A stretch of DNA of 64,000 nt from Balamuthia mandrillaris (taxonomy: Eukaryota > Discosea > Longamoebia > Balamuthiidae): contig JAVKOQ010000089.1 of assembly GCA_031835245.1 (NCBI GenBank), positions 1 through 64,000 on the forward strand, given 5' to 3'. The notes below the pieces were generated by a model. The model saw only the letters and a list, made by a program, of their open reading frames with translations. It was not told where the DNA came from and ran no database searches. The first letter of the stretch is position 1. Each line of letters begins with the position of its first letter. A program made the position numbers and the translations under genes. Of this stretch, positions 1 to 10,960 are shown piece by piece.

Positions 1-99
1 CACGTAGAGCAGAGCCCAAAGCAATTATTAAGCACCATGGTAGCATAGCAGCCTTCAAGGAACATTGGGCAAAGCTGAGAGCTTGCATCTAGACGAAGC

Positions 100-1180
100 A
101 GGTCCAGAAGGACTGTTCTGGAGAGCTTTTTTAATGGAGGAAAAATTTGAGGGTGGGCAAAGCAGCTGGAGTGGATAATATCAATGGGGAAATGATGAAG
201 TATGGAGGTAAACATGTTCAAGACACAACGACACTGATCAAGGCCATTAAGAACCAAGGAGTTACTCTTCTACAACACAGCCAAGGTGTTTGAGAGAGCT
301 ATCTTAGTGCAGTTGAACAAACAAACAAGAGAGCAAGGATGGATAAGTGATTGCCAGGGCGGATTTAGAAAAGGAGAAGGAGTCATGGATCAAGTGTGGT
401 GGTTGAAGAAATGCCTAATGAAGAGAAGCAAAGAAAGTACTTATATTGTTCTGTTGGATATCAGCAAGGCATATGACATGCTTAACCATGATATATTGGC
501 AAGGACATTGTGCAAAAGAGGAGCAGAAGAGGCAACAGTGGGCATTATTGCAGAGTGGTACCATGGTATAACAAGTGTCATTCGCATAAATAAGCAACCC
601 TCTAAGGAATTTCTGGTAGAAAGAGTTAAGCAAGGAGGAGTTTTGTCTCTCTTCTTGTTTAATGTGTATATCAACGTGGTGGCAAGGAAGCTACAGGTGG
701 CAAAGGAGAAGGAAGGAGGAGATAAAGCAAGGAATGTTTGCTTGTTGTTTGGAGATGATTTGGCAGTCTGCCATTTGGAAAAAAGTGGTGAGCCATTCAA
801 CAGTCTGAAGAGGACAGTAAGTGCCTTGCTGAGGAAGAAACAGCAGAACACTTCCTATAAAGATGCCCAGATCTTTGGGAAGCTTTATTAATATCCATTT
901 GAAAGAAGAACAAACACGTTCATTCAAAAGAATGTACTTGTCAAGATGCCCTTATGTAACAATCTCAACAACAAAGGCAAGAAAATCCCATTGTATATTA
1001 GAAGTAACTCACAAGTCAATTCCAAATGGACTATTTAGCTTGTTCAAGTCAACCAACAGTATTAATGAGGACTTTGTTAAAGAGTCTTTAACGATGGTTG
1101 ATATCGGTGTGCTTTATACCCAAGAGTGTGACTCATGTCTAATGTGCAAAGAGAGAAAAGAAAGAAAGGAAAGGAAATAA
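100..1180 (+). mobile_element. Decayed LINE-type (non-LTR) reverse transcriptase fragment
   Basis: The stretch encodes pieces of a non-LTR reverse transcriptase. Around 149-205 one frame reads GKAAGVDNINGEMMKYGG, the usual fingers motif. In 286-891 a second frame gives the QGGFRKGEG motif, motif A as LDISKAYDMLNHDIL, a degenerate motif B/C region (VKQGGVLSLFLFNVYIN) and the catalytic box as FGDD, where FADD is usual. The frame changes between the N-terminal motif and the rest, there is no endonuclease domain, and the thumb region dissolves after about 890. A further frame (863-1180) ends in a Lys/Glu/Arg-rich tail with a CDSCLMC cluster that may be the element's C-terminus. It is a truncated, dead copy; no target-site duplication was seen. 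The 5' end of the element is probably outside the window. Confidence 0.8.
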
Positions 1181-1669
1181 AGAAGATGAAAGCAGCTACA
1201 GAAAAAACAAAACATAAACTTTGCCAACACAATGGGACTTGTCCATGAACTTTAAGTACCTCTATGGAAGATTGGCAACATTTGCAACCCAATTGAGGTA
1301 GTAACTGATATTTTCTTTGGTGAACTTGTGTAGCTATACTTTCTCTGTGTTAAGAATTACCTTTAATATTGGTTCTGTTGCCCCTTTTCTTTCCTTTCCT
1401 TTCTGTTGACATCTGTGATATAGACTAATTGCCTACTGCCACATTGCTGGGCTTCTTCCTTTTATTTTATTGCTTCTTTCTTTCTTTCTTTTAGTTAGTT
1501 AGTTTTGGTTCACACCACACTTTCCCTCTTGACACTTGTAGTGTAAAAAAAGTTGCTTTACTTGGAGTTGAACAAAGATACCTTTTTATTTTGGTATAAA
1601 ACAAAAATCAAATCAAAGTGTTTCCTTTCTTAATGTAGTAGTAATAAAAGTTTAGTAGTAGTATTCTTT
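1181..1669. other. AT-rich spacer without recognisable gene
   Basis: AT-rich sequence with TTTC and TTAG runs. No protein motif, RNA gene or repeat family was recognised between the LINE remnant and the inverted repeat that begins at 1670. Confidence 0.5.
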
Positions 1670-1827
1670 TGTTGGAAAACCAACAATTCACGATTAATGA
1701 CTTCCTGTCAACAGTCTCCCTGGATACCCCAAATTCTCTTACTCCTTTTTATTTTCCACTTTTCCAGATAATGTGGATCAAGAAAGGGATGGCATGTGAG
1801 CCACTCTGGGTTTATTCACAAGAAAGG
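1670..1827 (+). repeat. Left arm of a long inverted repeat (TGTTGGAAAAC...)
   Basis: This stretch begins TGTTGGAAAACCAACAATTC and its reverse complement recurs at 2873-3045. The two copies share the start, the words GACTTCCT, GGATACCCCAAATTCTCT and GGATCAAGAAAGGGATGGCA, and the end CTCTGGGTTTATTCACAAG. Small insertions separate the copies. A TGTTGG start is typical of copia or gypsy LTRs, so these may be two solo-LTR pieces in opposite orientation, or the arms of a fold-back element enclosing about 1.05 kb. No coding potential was seen in the arm. Confidence 0.75.
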
Positions 1828-2872
1828 GTTTATCCCTCATCAACACTTTCTTTATGTATTTTATCATGAAAAGTGAAGATCTCTCTAGTTAACATAAATG
1901 ATAGCCTTCATTTGGAGTTTGTGTTAGTGATTGAAATTCATTGGATAGTTGTTGATGGTTTATGAATTTTGATTAATTATACAATTTACTCTTGCTCCTG
2001 TCAAGTGGAAAGAAATGTAACAGAGCTCAAGAGATGGAACAATGTAAGCAAAGTTGTAAACGAGTCTGGAGATTATGGGCAGCAAGAGCAAGTTGGAAGC
2101 ATGGAAGTTCTTCTGCATTTTATCAGTCTTTGGAAGTAATGTAAGCAAGGAAAAGAGGAAAAAGGAAAGGGAAAGAAAAGGATAGCTAGATGATACAAAG
2201 TTGGTCTGAAATCTCATTCAACACCTTTCACTTGTGAATTGAGTAACAATTGGGAAGGCATTGAGGATGAGGGAGTAAGAAAAGTAAGAGTACACTATGT
2301 ATGTACAAGGCTTACTTTTTATGTATAGATTGGTGTTGCTCTCAGAGCAAATAAACTTTTTATTACTACTACAATTTACTCAGTGTCAAAGAGGTGTGAA
2401 GAAAGTAATGCAGCTACACTATCATGCCCTTCCTTCCTTTTGCTTGAAGCTACTGTTCCTCTTTACCTTGTTTTGGCACATCTCTTTCTCTCTCTTTTTC
2501 TCTCTCTCTCTTTTCCTCTCTCTCTTTCCCTCTCTCTCTTTCTTTCTCTGGGCATTATTGCTCTAACTCAGCAAAAAACAAAGAGGACAAGTTGAGGAGA
2601 AACCAGGAGCAGTGACACATGGATCCAGGGCTCTTTGCAATAGCAAACTGGACTGCATCCCACCAGCGAGTGCCAGCAACAAATGAGGGCCTATGGAAAA
2701 CAAGCTTGATGGGCCATCTTTTTGAATGATCATCACATCACATGAATTGATCACACTTGGAGCCATAGAGTATGCTTCGCTCTCTACCTTGCTGTGCTTC
2801 CTGTTTTGGCTTTTTGTTAAAAGCCCTTTTTCCTCATGACACACACAAAGCACACACTTTGGTCCACACCTC
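1828..2872. other. Spacer between the inverted repeat arms
   Basis: Holds a (CT)n/(TTTC)n tract around 2486-2550 and no convincing gene. A 96-residue reading frame on the minus strand (2563-2853) has no recognisable motif and is probably chance. If the arms are one fold-back element this would be its internal segment. Confidence 0.4.
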
Positions 2873-3045
2873 TTTTCTTGTGAATAAACCCAGAGTCACT
2901 TATACCATGCCATCCCTTTCTTGATCCACAGGGTTTATTCTCTTTCATCCCTCTCTGGAGATTTCACAAAGGGTGAGAGAATTTGGGGTATCCAAGGAGA
3001 GTGTCGATAGGAAGTCATAATGACGTGAATTGTTGTTTTCCAACA
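2873..3045 (-). repeat. Right arm of the long inverted repeat
   Basis: Reverse complement of the left arm at 1670-1827, starting (on the minus strand) TGTTGGAAAACAACAATTC at 3045 and running to TTTATTCACAAGAAAAG near 2873. Substitutions and short indels show the copies are old rather than recently duplicated. Confidence 0.75.
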
Positions 3046-3748
3046 ATAGTATCTCAGGACTGTTATACCACTTTCCCATAATACCTATTCCTATCTCTCC
3101 TTGTATATATATTTCTTTCTTTCATTCTATTAAAGGTCTTTCCCTGTACACAACGAGTTGGTATCCGTTGGGTTGTTCCCTCACTGGCCTTATCACAGGA
3201 CAATACTTGTTGCAGTCTCCTTACTCATCTCTTTCTCTTTCTCTGCCTATATAATCTATATAACAAGGTTGACTTCACAATTGCCTTTGTAGCAATTTGG
3301 GCAGTGCATATTAAATTAGAGACATTATGTTCCTCAGCAGCTAGAATGTGTTAGCACTGACCTCTCAGGGCTTAAGTGGCTGTTCTCCTAGAAAATCCGT
3401 TGATCAAGTTGGCAAGGTAGATTGCTAAGCAACAGAAAAAATTGATTGTTGGAGTGTGCTGTTGTGCTGCAGCTTTACTGCACAGATGGTTCAGGTCATC
3501 TGCAAAAGCGTGTTGGGAAGTAAAAGTTGCCGGCAACAGAGGAGAAGGAGTTGATCTCTCTCAGTTTTCTGAACTACAATAACACGCAATTGAAGCACAG
3601 GAAACGTTGTATATTTTTGTTGCCAATGGATCCATAGACACTATCACTGTCGCTCAGATGCTCTTGCCAACGATCCTTGTTGGTAAAATCAACCAACATT
3701 TTTTTTGACTTACATAAGTGATTCAAATCCTCTTGCGCTACGCACATC
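3046..3748. other. Upstream flank and possible 5' LTR of the chromovirus
   Basis: No gene is seen. A segment 3511-3698 starts TGTTGG and ends CCAACA, the same termini as the better supported 3' LTR at 7255-7451, and is of similar length (188 against 197 bp). Only the last part (CTCTTG, ATCCTTG, TTGG, ATCAACCAACA) resembles the 3' copy, so the assignment as 5' LTR is tentative. The word TGTTGGTAAAATCA at 3679-3692 also occurs at the edge of the element fragment at 13.4 kb. Confidence 0.35.
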
Positions 3749-4597
3749 ATGGAAGCCCCAGCCACTCTCAACACCCTCCGTGAACAGCTTCACAAGGCAC
3801 AACAGGAGTACCTTCGCATGCTCCAACAATCTTTTCAACTTGAGCTCGACATCCCCAGCTGTCCTGAGACTGAACGCGTCGCCAAAGAAGAAGAACAGCG
3901 CAAGTTAGACGAAACCCAACAAAGTGGTCTATACGCTGTTGTAACCGTTCCATGGCCTTTCTAGTGTGTTCGGCGGTTTCCATCTCGGCCACACTAGGCA
4001 ACTCTTCCACGTGCAACACTACTGCTGCCGCTGTTTCTCCTCCCTCGCCCGTTCCACAGATCTCTCCCATACAGTCACCTCGTTCGAGTTCACCCTCTCC
4101 CATTGACGTTTCCGTCAACAACACAACTGCTTCCAACAGCACACACGTTGCCTCTGTTCCAGAAACACAGAACAACACAACTACTCCTCCCCCTCCTACT
4201 CAGAAGAAAATGCCTCGCCTTCCCCCCCGGACTACCTAAGTTCGACGTCAGCAAGCGCCAGGACCCCGCTCTTCACACCATGGAACTGGAGTATCACCTT
4301 AACGCCTACAACTACCCTGAGGATAGATGGACGCAAGCCCTCATCACCACCCTTGTTGGAGACGGACGTCTTTGGGCCATTAGCGCTCTACGAGACCAAC
4401 CATGGAACGTCGCTCGAGACCTCTTCCATCGGCACTACCGCCTTCCAGACATCGAGGCCACAACGATTGAGGCCGTCACGTCGTTTCGACAGAAGCCTGG
4501 CGAAAGCGTTCATCAGCTCATCGATCGGTACTCTGTACTCTGTAATCGTCTTCCTGACACCTTCTACGACTACCTTAAAGCCTTTTTCTTTGGATGA
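3749..4597 (+). pseudogene. Chromovirus gag remnant, broken by frameshifts
   Basis: The reading begins at ATG 3749 (MEAPATLNTLREQL), an amphipathic helix rich in Gln, Leu and Glu, and stops at about 3964. Other frames continue a Pro/Ser/Thr-rich linker (3952-4239), then a capsid-like segment (about 4230-4597) with LPKFDVSKRQDP, MELEYHLNAY, VARDLFHRHYRLPD and RQKPGESVHQLIDRYSVLCNRLP. The last is the retrotransposon gag pattern in which a charged 'F..LkQ..geSv..Y..rF..l' segment folds as part of capsid. At least two frame changes and a stop separate the pieces, so no intact Gag is made. No CCHC knuckle was found. Confidence 0.75.
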
Positions 4598-4789
4598 GCC
4601 CTTCTTCCCCACATCAAGTCGAAGTACAAGCAACAGACTCTTCGCAACAAGCCACAAGACGTCATCGCTGCTTTCGAGCTCGCAGTCCTCATAGAAACAG
4701 AGTTTCCCCAACCTTCTTCGAAAGATAAAGGTCACAGCAAATCACCTCAACGGGTCATTGCTCTCAACTCTATCACCGTCACTGACGAT

Positions 4790-5110
4790 ATGCCCGGACT
4801 CAACGACCCTATTTGTGCCCCGATGACCATCAACGGCCGTCGTGTCACTGCTGTCATAGACTCTAGCGCCAGCCACTCCTTTATGGACCCTTCTATTGTT
4901 GACTTAGTTCGTGCCAAAACCAAGCAAGCCTACTACACGGTCAAACTCGGACACTGTGAAACCACCGCTACATGGCCGCCGAAACGGAGCCACTCGCTAT
5001 TGGCTTCGGCGAACGCCGTTTCCATCACATGTTCTCCGTGTTGCCTCAACCAGACGGTCAGTCGATCATCTTGGGCCGCGACTTCATGCGCAAGTCCGGC
5101 ATGGGCATAA
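4790..5110 (+). pseudogene. Retropepsin-like protease remnant of the chromovirus
   Basis: The frame from 4790 reads ICAPMTINGRRVTAVIDSSASHSFMDPS, which matches the flap-less start of a Ty3/gypsy aspartic protease, where the catalytic motif is normally D-S/T-G-A. Here the glycine is replaced by serine (DSSAS), which would be expected to impair activity. The second half of the protease continues in the next frame from about 4972 (AIGFGERRFHHMFSVLPQP, IILGRDFMRKSGMGI), so a frameshift also splits the domain. Confidence 0.75.
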
Positions 5111-7347
5111 CGGACGTTCCAATCGACTACCCTGAGGAACCACTACCCCGCTCCAAGGACCACGACATCACCCGACGCCAACAGCAACGTTTGGTGAAAG
5201 CTGTCAAGGAACACATCCGCAAGCGTATTCTCGAAGCCATCGAGAAATACCTCCAGGAGAATGAGGCTCTACCGACAGGACCTTCCTGTACCCTCCCCGA
5301 AGCAGTTCTCCATCTGGACACTGGAGACAACCCGCCTGTCTTTCGCCATCAATATCCCATCCCGCACCATTTAATGCTCGTGATCGATCTGCAAGTGGCG
5401 GAATGGCTGCGTACCGGCGTCATCGTGCTTGCCCCACCCGACAGTCTCTGGAACTCTCCTCTTACCGTCGTACCCAAGAAGGACGCTGACGGCAACGTCA
5501 CCCAGTGGCGTGTCTGCATCGACCCGCGCCTCCTGAACAAGCTCCTCTTAGACCTCACATACCCCTTCCCTACTATCCGCAGCATTATCTCCAAAGTGCA
5601 AGGCTTTTTCATCGCCTCTGCCCTCGACCTTATCTGGTCTTACACGCAATGCCCCATTGCTCCTGAAGACTGCGTCAAAACTACATTCACATGGAACGGT
5701 CGTCGTTATATGTTCGTCACCGCCATTTTTGGCATCAAGATCGTTGCACAGCACTTCCAGCGCCTCATGGACGTTGTCACTGCCGCTATTGCCGAGTTCA
5801 CTTCCCATTACATCGATCACCTCGCTGTCGTTTCCCAAAGCGTGGAAGAACATATCGAGCACCTTATCCGCGTTATCCTCACTCTCACCGCTGCGGGACT
5901 CCGTATCCGTCGGGAGAAGTGTCAGTTCGGGTACAAACGCCTCTGCATCCTCGGTTTTATCATTGACCGCAGCAACATCCTTCCCGACCAACGCAAGCTC
6001 TCCACCTTCGCACTCCTAGAAGTACCTTCCACCGGCAAGCAAATGCAATCCTTCCTTGGCTTTGCAGGCTACCTCCGCGACTTCGTTCCCATGTTCGCCC
6101 AACTCGTTCGCCCCCTTGACGCCCTCCGAGATCGTCCACCGCCCTGGCGTTCACATGATTCTCGAGGACTGTCTCTCTCGGCTATACCCACGCTCCTTCT
6201 GGGACAACGGTGGTCTTACACCCCCCTCCATCCCTTCGATCACGTCGCCATCGATCTGTTTGGCCCACTTCCCACTTCTTCCAAAGGCTTCAACTACGTT
6301 CTGGTCACCACAGACATCGCTACCCGGTTCACTTCTCTCCGCCCAGTCCACGCCAAGACTGCCAAAGATGTGGCCCGCACCCTCTATCAAGTCATCTCTG
6401 ATTTCGGCCTCCCTAAGATCCTTCAGTCTGACAACGGCACTGAGTTCGTCAACGCGGTCATCAAAGCTCTCAAGACACTCTCTGGCTTTGAGCACCGGTT
6501 CATCTCGGCCTATCATCCTCGAGCTAACGGAGCTGCAGAAAGCCATGTCAAGCTGGCCCGCAACACCCTTAACAGCGATTGGTCTCACTGGCACACCTTT
6601 CTTCCTGCCGCCCAATATGCAATCAACCAACGCGTTACCCGTCGTCACAAGTCTTCCCCTTTCCAACTGTTCTTTGGTCGCCCAGCTACCACTCCACAAG
6701 ACTATTCTTCTTCCTCCTCCCAGCTTCCTACCGAAACTCTCCTCTTGGAGAACGCCAAGCAAATGCATGATATTGTCTACCCGGCATCAGCATCTTCTAC
6801 TCGGAAGCACAGCTCCAACACCAAGGCTCAACATGATTCTTCTAAGCCACTCCGCGAATTTTCCGCTGGCCCCAAAGTCATGCTACACAAGCCTCCCAGG
6901 TCTCCCAAGTCTCTTCCTGAATACTCTGGCTCTTACACAGTCATCCGCTGCAATCGTGGTGGTGCATACTTCCTCCAGGACAGCACTGGCGTTACCCTCC
7001 TGGACAATTTCAGCCCCAACCAGCTGAAGCTCATCCCCCCCCACCCTACTACCAATGACCTCCCACCCGATGAGTACGAAATAGATGAAATCCTTGATCA
7101 CAAAGGCCCAGCCAATAAGCGTGAATACTTTGTTCACTGGAAAGGCTACCCACATTCCGATAACCAATGGATCCCTGCTAAAGATGTTCATGCTCCCAAA
7201 CTCGTCAAACGTTATTGGGACCTTCTCAAACAACACTTATCTCAAGACTCCTCATGTTGGATCCGTCCCGGACCCTCAGCTCTCCTTTCTTTTTGTATCC
7301 TCCATCCTTCCTTTCTCCCTTTTCCCCTTTCTCTCGGTGTACTTTGA
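4972..7347 (+). pseudogene. Chromovirus Pol: RT, truncated RNase H, integrase core, chromodomain
   Basis: A 791-codon open frame. Residues about 1-45 are the end of protease. RT follows with WRVCIDPRLLNK, motif A ALDLIWSYTQ, and the catalytic box YIDHLAVV, in which the second Asp of YIDD is His; this copy therefore should not polymerise. After RPLDALRDRPPP the RNase H domain is missing; only its last motif survives in the +1 frame near 6128-6190 (HRPGVHMILEDCLSRLYP). The integrase HHCC zinc module is also gone, but the DDE core is present: VAIDLFGPLP, LQSDNGTEF, and YHPRANGAAES. The C-terminus has a chromodomain (EYEIDEILDH, REYFVHWKGYPHSDNQW), which places it among Ty3/gypsy chromoviruses. 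An open frame this long despite two internal deletions suggests a non-autonomous derivative or a recent loss. Confidence 0.9.
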
Positions 7348-7451
7348 AGCAACGGCGGAGATTCACTCTCGTTGTCCTTCCTCTATTCTCTTGAATACAC
7401 TCCTTGTCTCGTCACCGACTCTTGTATCCTTGAGGTTGGATTCAACCAACA
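7255..7451 (+). repeat. Putative 3' LTR of the chromovirus
   Basis: Starts TGTTGG just after the Pol chromodomain and ends CCAACA, giving short inverted termini of the TG...CA kind. The first about 80 bp recur, inverted, at 13.3 kb together with adjacent Pol sequence. The proposed 5' partner is strongly diverged, so the limits are provisional. Confidence 0.45.
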
Positions 7452-7804
7452 TCCTACTATCGAGCGTATCATCACCCCTCGTCTTGCTCTTACCCGTTGC
7501 CGAGTACCTGGCCTACACCTGTGGTAAGCATATTCTGGTTATCTTGACGGACCGCTGTTCTTCGCGTTTTGGCCTCATAAGAATTTTCGTAGAGTCAATT
7601 CGGAAATTTGATAGGGATCTTGTTCAAGATCAAGTTGTGCTGACGTAACCGGCAGAAAAAGACAAAAGGGGTACAGTACCCCTCAAAAAATGTGGCATTT
7701 TTTCGTGTCGACGTGACATATGGTGGACAATTACTGCTCGTTTTGTGCTTTTTTTTTGTGTTCTCACGACAAACACGAAAGAGAAGCATGCCTCTCGTCC
7801 TGCT

Positions 7805-10200
7805 ATGACGCCAGAACAACAAGCAGAAAAAGCAGCACGCACGGCTGCTTCGAAGGCAAAGTCCAAAGAAAAGGCAGAAGTCAAGCGCAAGGCTCGTGCT
7901 CTTCTTGATGGTTTAAAACTTCGTGAAGCCTTCCGAGCACTCCCTATGAAACAAATCGACCTCTTCGAATACCCAGACTCGGTTGGCCAGCTTCTGGACG
8001 GTGTGTGGGGAGGCTACTTCGAAGACCACCTGAGCAACCACTCCGTGAGACACGTGCTGTGGACCTTGCTCTTGGAAGCAAGCTTCTGCTCAGCATAAGC
8101 CAAAAGATGGAGAAGGAGCGCAAGAAGATGTATCAAGAGAAGATGACGAAGGCAGCACACAAAGCGGTATCATCCCAAATAACCGTGAAGGTGGAAAAGA
8201 AGGTTTTGCTTTCGCTTGGCAAAAGAACAGTTGGTTCACGGCACAATCATCAGATGGTGAGCCAAGTTTCACGTCAAAAATGGCGACGATCACAACGATT
8301 GGATCCAAACAAGACAGCTGACTCTTGTGCCATCCAGGATTACCTCGCTTGGCGGACTTCTATAACTACATCTGAAGTGCGTCGCTTCATTGTGGTGATG
8401 CTCAAGTCAGGCTACAACCGCGCAGCAGATGTGAAAGCGATGATCAGCGATGAAGACGCCCTCTACCACTTCGCCACTGACCTTTTCCCCCGCGACCGCT
8501 TCTTGGTGCTCTATCGATGCTTTCGGTTTTCTGACAACTTTGTCCATCATCTTCAAACTACAATAAACGAGAACACAGCCAAAGCGTGGTCTCCAGCATT
8601 GATTGCTGCAATTGATGAGTCTCTCTGCCCCTACATGGGAGCAAATAACCCCAACCACGTCTTCATTATTCGCAAACCTCACCCTAACGGAACCCAATTC
8701 TGGTTATTAGTGGACCGCTCTGGTGTTTGCCTCTACATGTCCATGTATGAGCGAGGCAAACCAAAGGAAGCAGCAGCAGAGACCTTAGCCCACCTTGCCT
8801 CCTTTGCACTTCTGTGAAGCGAGATAGACCCAATGCCATCTTTGGCCAATGGCTTCTTAATGGCCTTGGTGACAAGGAGTCCGCCCATGCCCGTCTTCGA
8901 GTCAATGCCATTCCTCCTCAACAAAAGCAACGTGGTGGGCAACCTCACATTGCTACTCCTGATGAGGCAAAAGAGCAACTCAGGTGTAGTAAAGTCCCAC
9001 CAACCCTTTTTGGTCCAGTTATAATGACTACAACGACTTCTCGGCAACAAATACCTGCTTACAGCCTTGAAGGAGATGGTGGAGAAGCAGAACAGCGTGC
9101 AGAGCTGGATAAGACATTTGTTCTAACAACTGAAGAAGCTCTAAACAACAACCCATTAGGCTTGCTTGAACGTCAAGCTGCAGAGTTAGCCCGACATTAT
9201 TCTCCATCAATGCCCTCAGATACTTCTTCGACAACAGCAGCTACAGCAGCAGCAACTAGAGCTCAGCAGAAGACAGAAGAGGAGATGGCTATTGCTCTTG
9301 CAGATACAGGCTACCTTGAAGGCATTGTTGAAGGAAACGTTGATGAGATTCGCCAAAAGCTCCGAGAGGCTGCAGTTGCAAAGAGGGCAAAGCCTGTTCC
9401 TCTTGATGCTCTTCCTTCTGACTTTGATGATGGCAATGATAACATCTTCACTACAATCCTTGCCTCTTCAATGAAACGCAACAAGAAAACGATAAACACA
9501 CTTTCTTCTGTCTCTTCTACTGCAAAGGCGGGAAATGTTGTTATCTCTTCCCTTATCGATGATGCTGACTGCAACGATCACCAACAAGTTCGTGTTTCGA
9601 AAGGAGACACGCTCTCGAGTGCGTGAATGCTACTCTGATAGGATAGATCCTGTGGATGAGCTTGACCGCGAAGTTCTTGAGTGCCTTCCGACCTTCAAAT
9701 GGCCACGATGGGAGTCATCCATAATCATGTGGATGGTGGTTGTCGCCCTTGTGTGCAATGCACGACGCTTTTGGCTGAGTGGGACCGGACAAGTGAACAG
9801 CAAAATCTCAACCAGGGAGTGGGTGTCTCGTCTCTATCGTGCCTTTTTCCCTACGCGCAAGCAGATCCGACAACCAGCTCCAGCTCTTATCAAAGGGCAG
9901 TGTCATTCGTGCAGCTGGCGCTCAGGAAAACAGTCACGCACAACACTCCTCTGTGCAAAGTGTGGATTCATTTGCAAGCGCTGCCAAGTACCTCGAGAGG
10001 ACGCTTGCCAGCTCTCCAAGCATGACATTTTTGCTTCTCAACATCGCAAACCTGGAACGCGCAGCGCTTGGACCGACTTTGCCAGGTTAACAGAAGCAAG
10101 AGAGAAGCAGCTGCTGAAGATGGCAAAAAAGGAGGTGAAAGAGGTGAAGAAGGAGGCGAAGAAGCAAAAAAAGATGAAGAAAAGAAAGACACTGCAGTAA
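7805..10200 (+). pseudogene. Decayed piggyBac-type transposase
   Basis: Three successive frames carry parts of a piggyBac transposase (DDE_Tnp_1_7 family). 7805-8098: basic Ala/Lys-rich N-terminus from ATG 7805 (MTPEQQAEKAARTA). 8101-8817: the N-terminal part of the catalytic domain with SEVRRFIVVMLKSGYNRAAD, FPRDRFLVLYRCFRFSDN and AAIDESLCPYMG, the last holding the first catalytic Asp. A frame change near 8808 leads into VKRDRPNAIFGQWL and a Ser/Thr/Ala-rich stretch where the canonical second catalytic region is not recognisable. 9535-10200: DPVDELDREV, FKWPRWESSI and CNARRFWL, then a Cys-rich C-terminal module (CHSCSW, LLCAKCGFICKRCQ) and a lysine-rich tail. At least two frameshifts make it non-functional. 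Terminal repeats and TTAA target sites were not identified with confidence. Confidence 0.8.
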
Positions 10201-10355
10201 CTGGTCCCCCCAAAGTAGACACATGATAGTTTGTTGTGTAAAAAAAATTGTGTGTGGTTTTTTGTTCAACTGTTCGCTTGCATGTTTTCCCAGTTTTCTG
10301 CAATACTTTTTTTTTGTGGACAAATTTATTGAAAAATAAAAAATAAAAAAACAAA

Positions 10356-10428
10356 CCTCACACCGGGATCGAACCGAAAACCCTTCAGCAAAGCACAGTT
10401 CGTTGTCAACCAGACATCATATGTGAAG
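10356..10428 (-). tRNA. tRNA-like (degenerate) sequence
   Basis: Read on the minus strand this 73-nt segment has a good B-box (GGTTCGATCCC) and ends that can pair as an acceptor-like stem (CTTCACA with TGTGAGG, one G-T pair). The D-arm and anticodon arm do not fold canonically, no anticodon can be assigned, and shifting the T-arm to its standard position breaks one acceptor pair. It is at best a tRNA pseudogene or tRNA-derived repeat. Confidence 0.25.
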
Positions 10429-10634
10429 AGCGATGAGGGTCCACCAGGGGTACACAGCAGAAAGAGACAGCGGTCCTCCATACAGCAACTTGTCTTTGAG
10501 TGCTTCAAATGGCTCGCTTTGTCAATGGTGATGCTATTCAAGTGTGGTCATCTTTGCTTCATAGGCATAACAAATGAAACAGAATAAACTGTAGTGCAAA
10601 GGGTAGAGGCCAGTAAGCATTAGGCGCAAAAGAA

Positions 10635-10819
10635 AGAGGGAGAGGGAGAGGGAGAGGGAGAGGGAGAGGGAGAGAGGGAGAGGGAGAGGGAGAGGGAGAG
10701 GAGAGGGAGAGGGAGAGGGAGAGGGAGAGGAGGGAGAGAGGGAGAGGGAGAGGGGAGAGGGAGAGGGAGAGGGAGAGGGAGAGGGAGAGGGAGAGGGAGA
10801 GGGAGAGGGAGAGGGAGAG
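10635..10819. repeat. (GGGAGA)n hexanucleotide satellite
   Basis: About 185 bp of GGGAGA units with a few one-base-short units, located just upstream of the ATPase-nuclease gene. It produces long artificial open frames on the minus strand. Confidence 0.95.
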
Positions 10820-10960
10820 AATTTGAGAGAGAAATTTAATAAAATAAAAGGCCAAAATAAATCAAATAATAAACTGGCCAACAAAAAAAAGTATTGTAGA
10901 AAACTGGGAAAACTTGGTTCGGCGGGGTAATACAGAAAGAAACAGACAAAAGAACTAAGA

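Noticed and set aside
5548-6768. Minus-strand frames of 147 and 205 codons opposite the chromovirus Pol
   Set aside because: Antisense shadow of the RT and integrase coding sequence without recognisable domains.
7664-7690. Palindrome GGGGTACAGTACCCC as piggyBac terminal repeat
   Set aside because: No matching inverted copy at the right end of the transposase region and no flanking TTAA; a similar GGGGTACA word at 10449 is too short to count.
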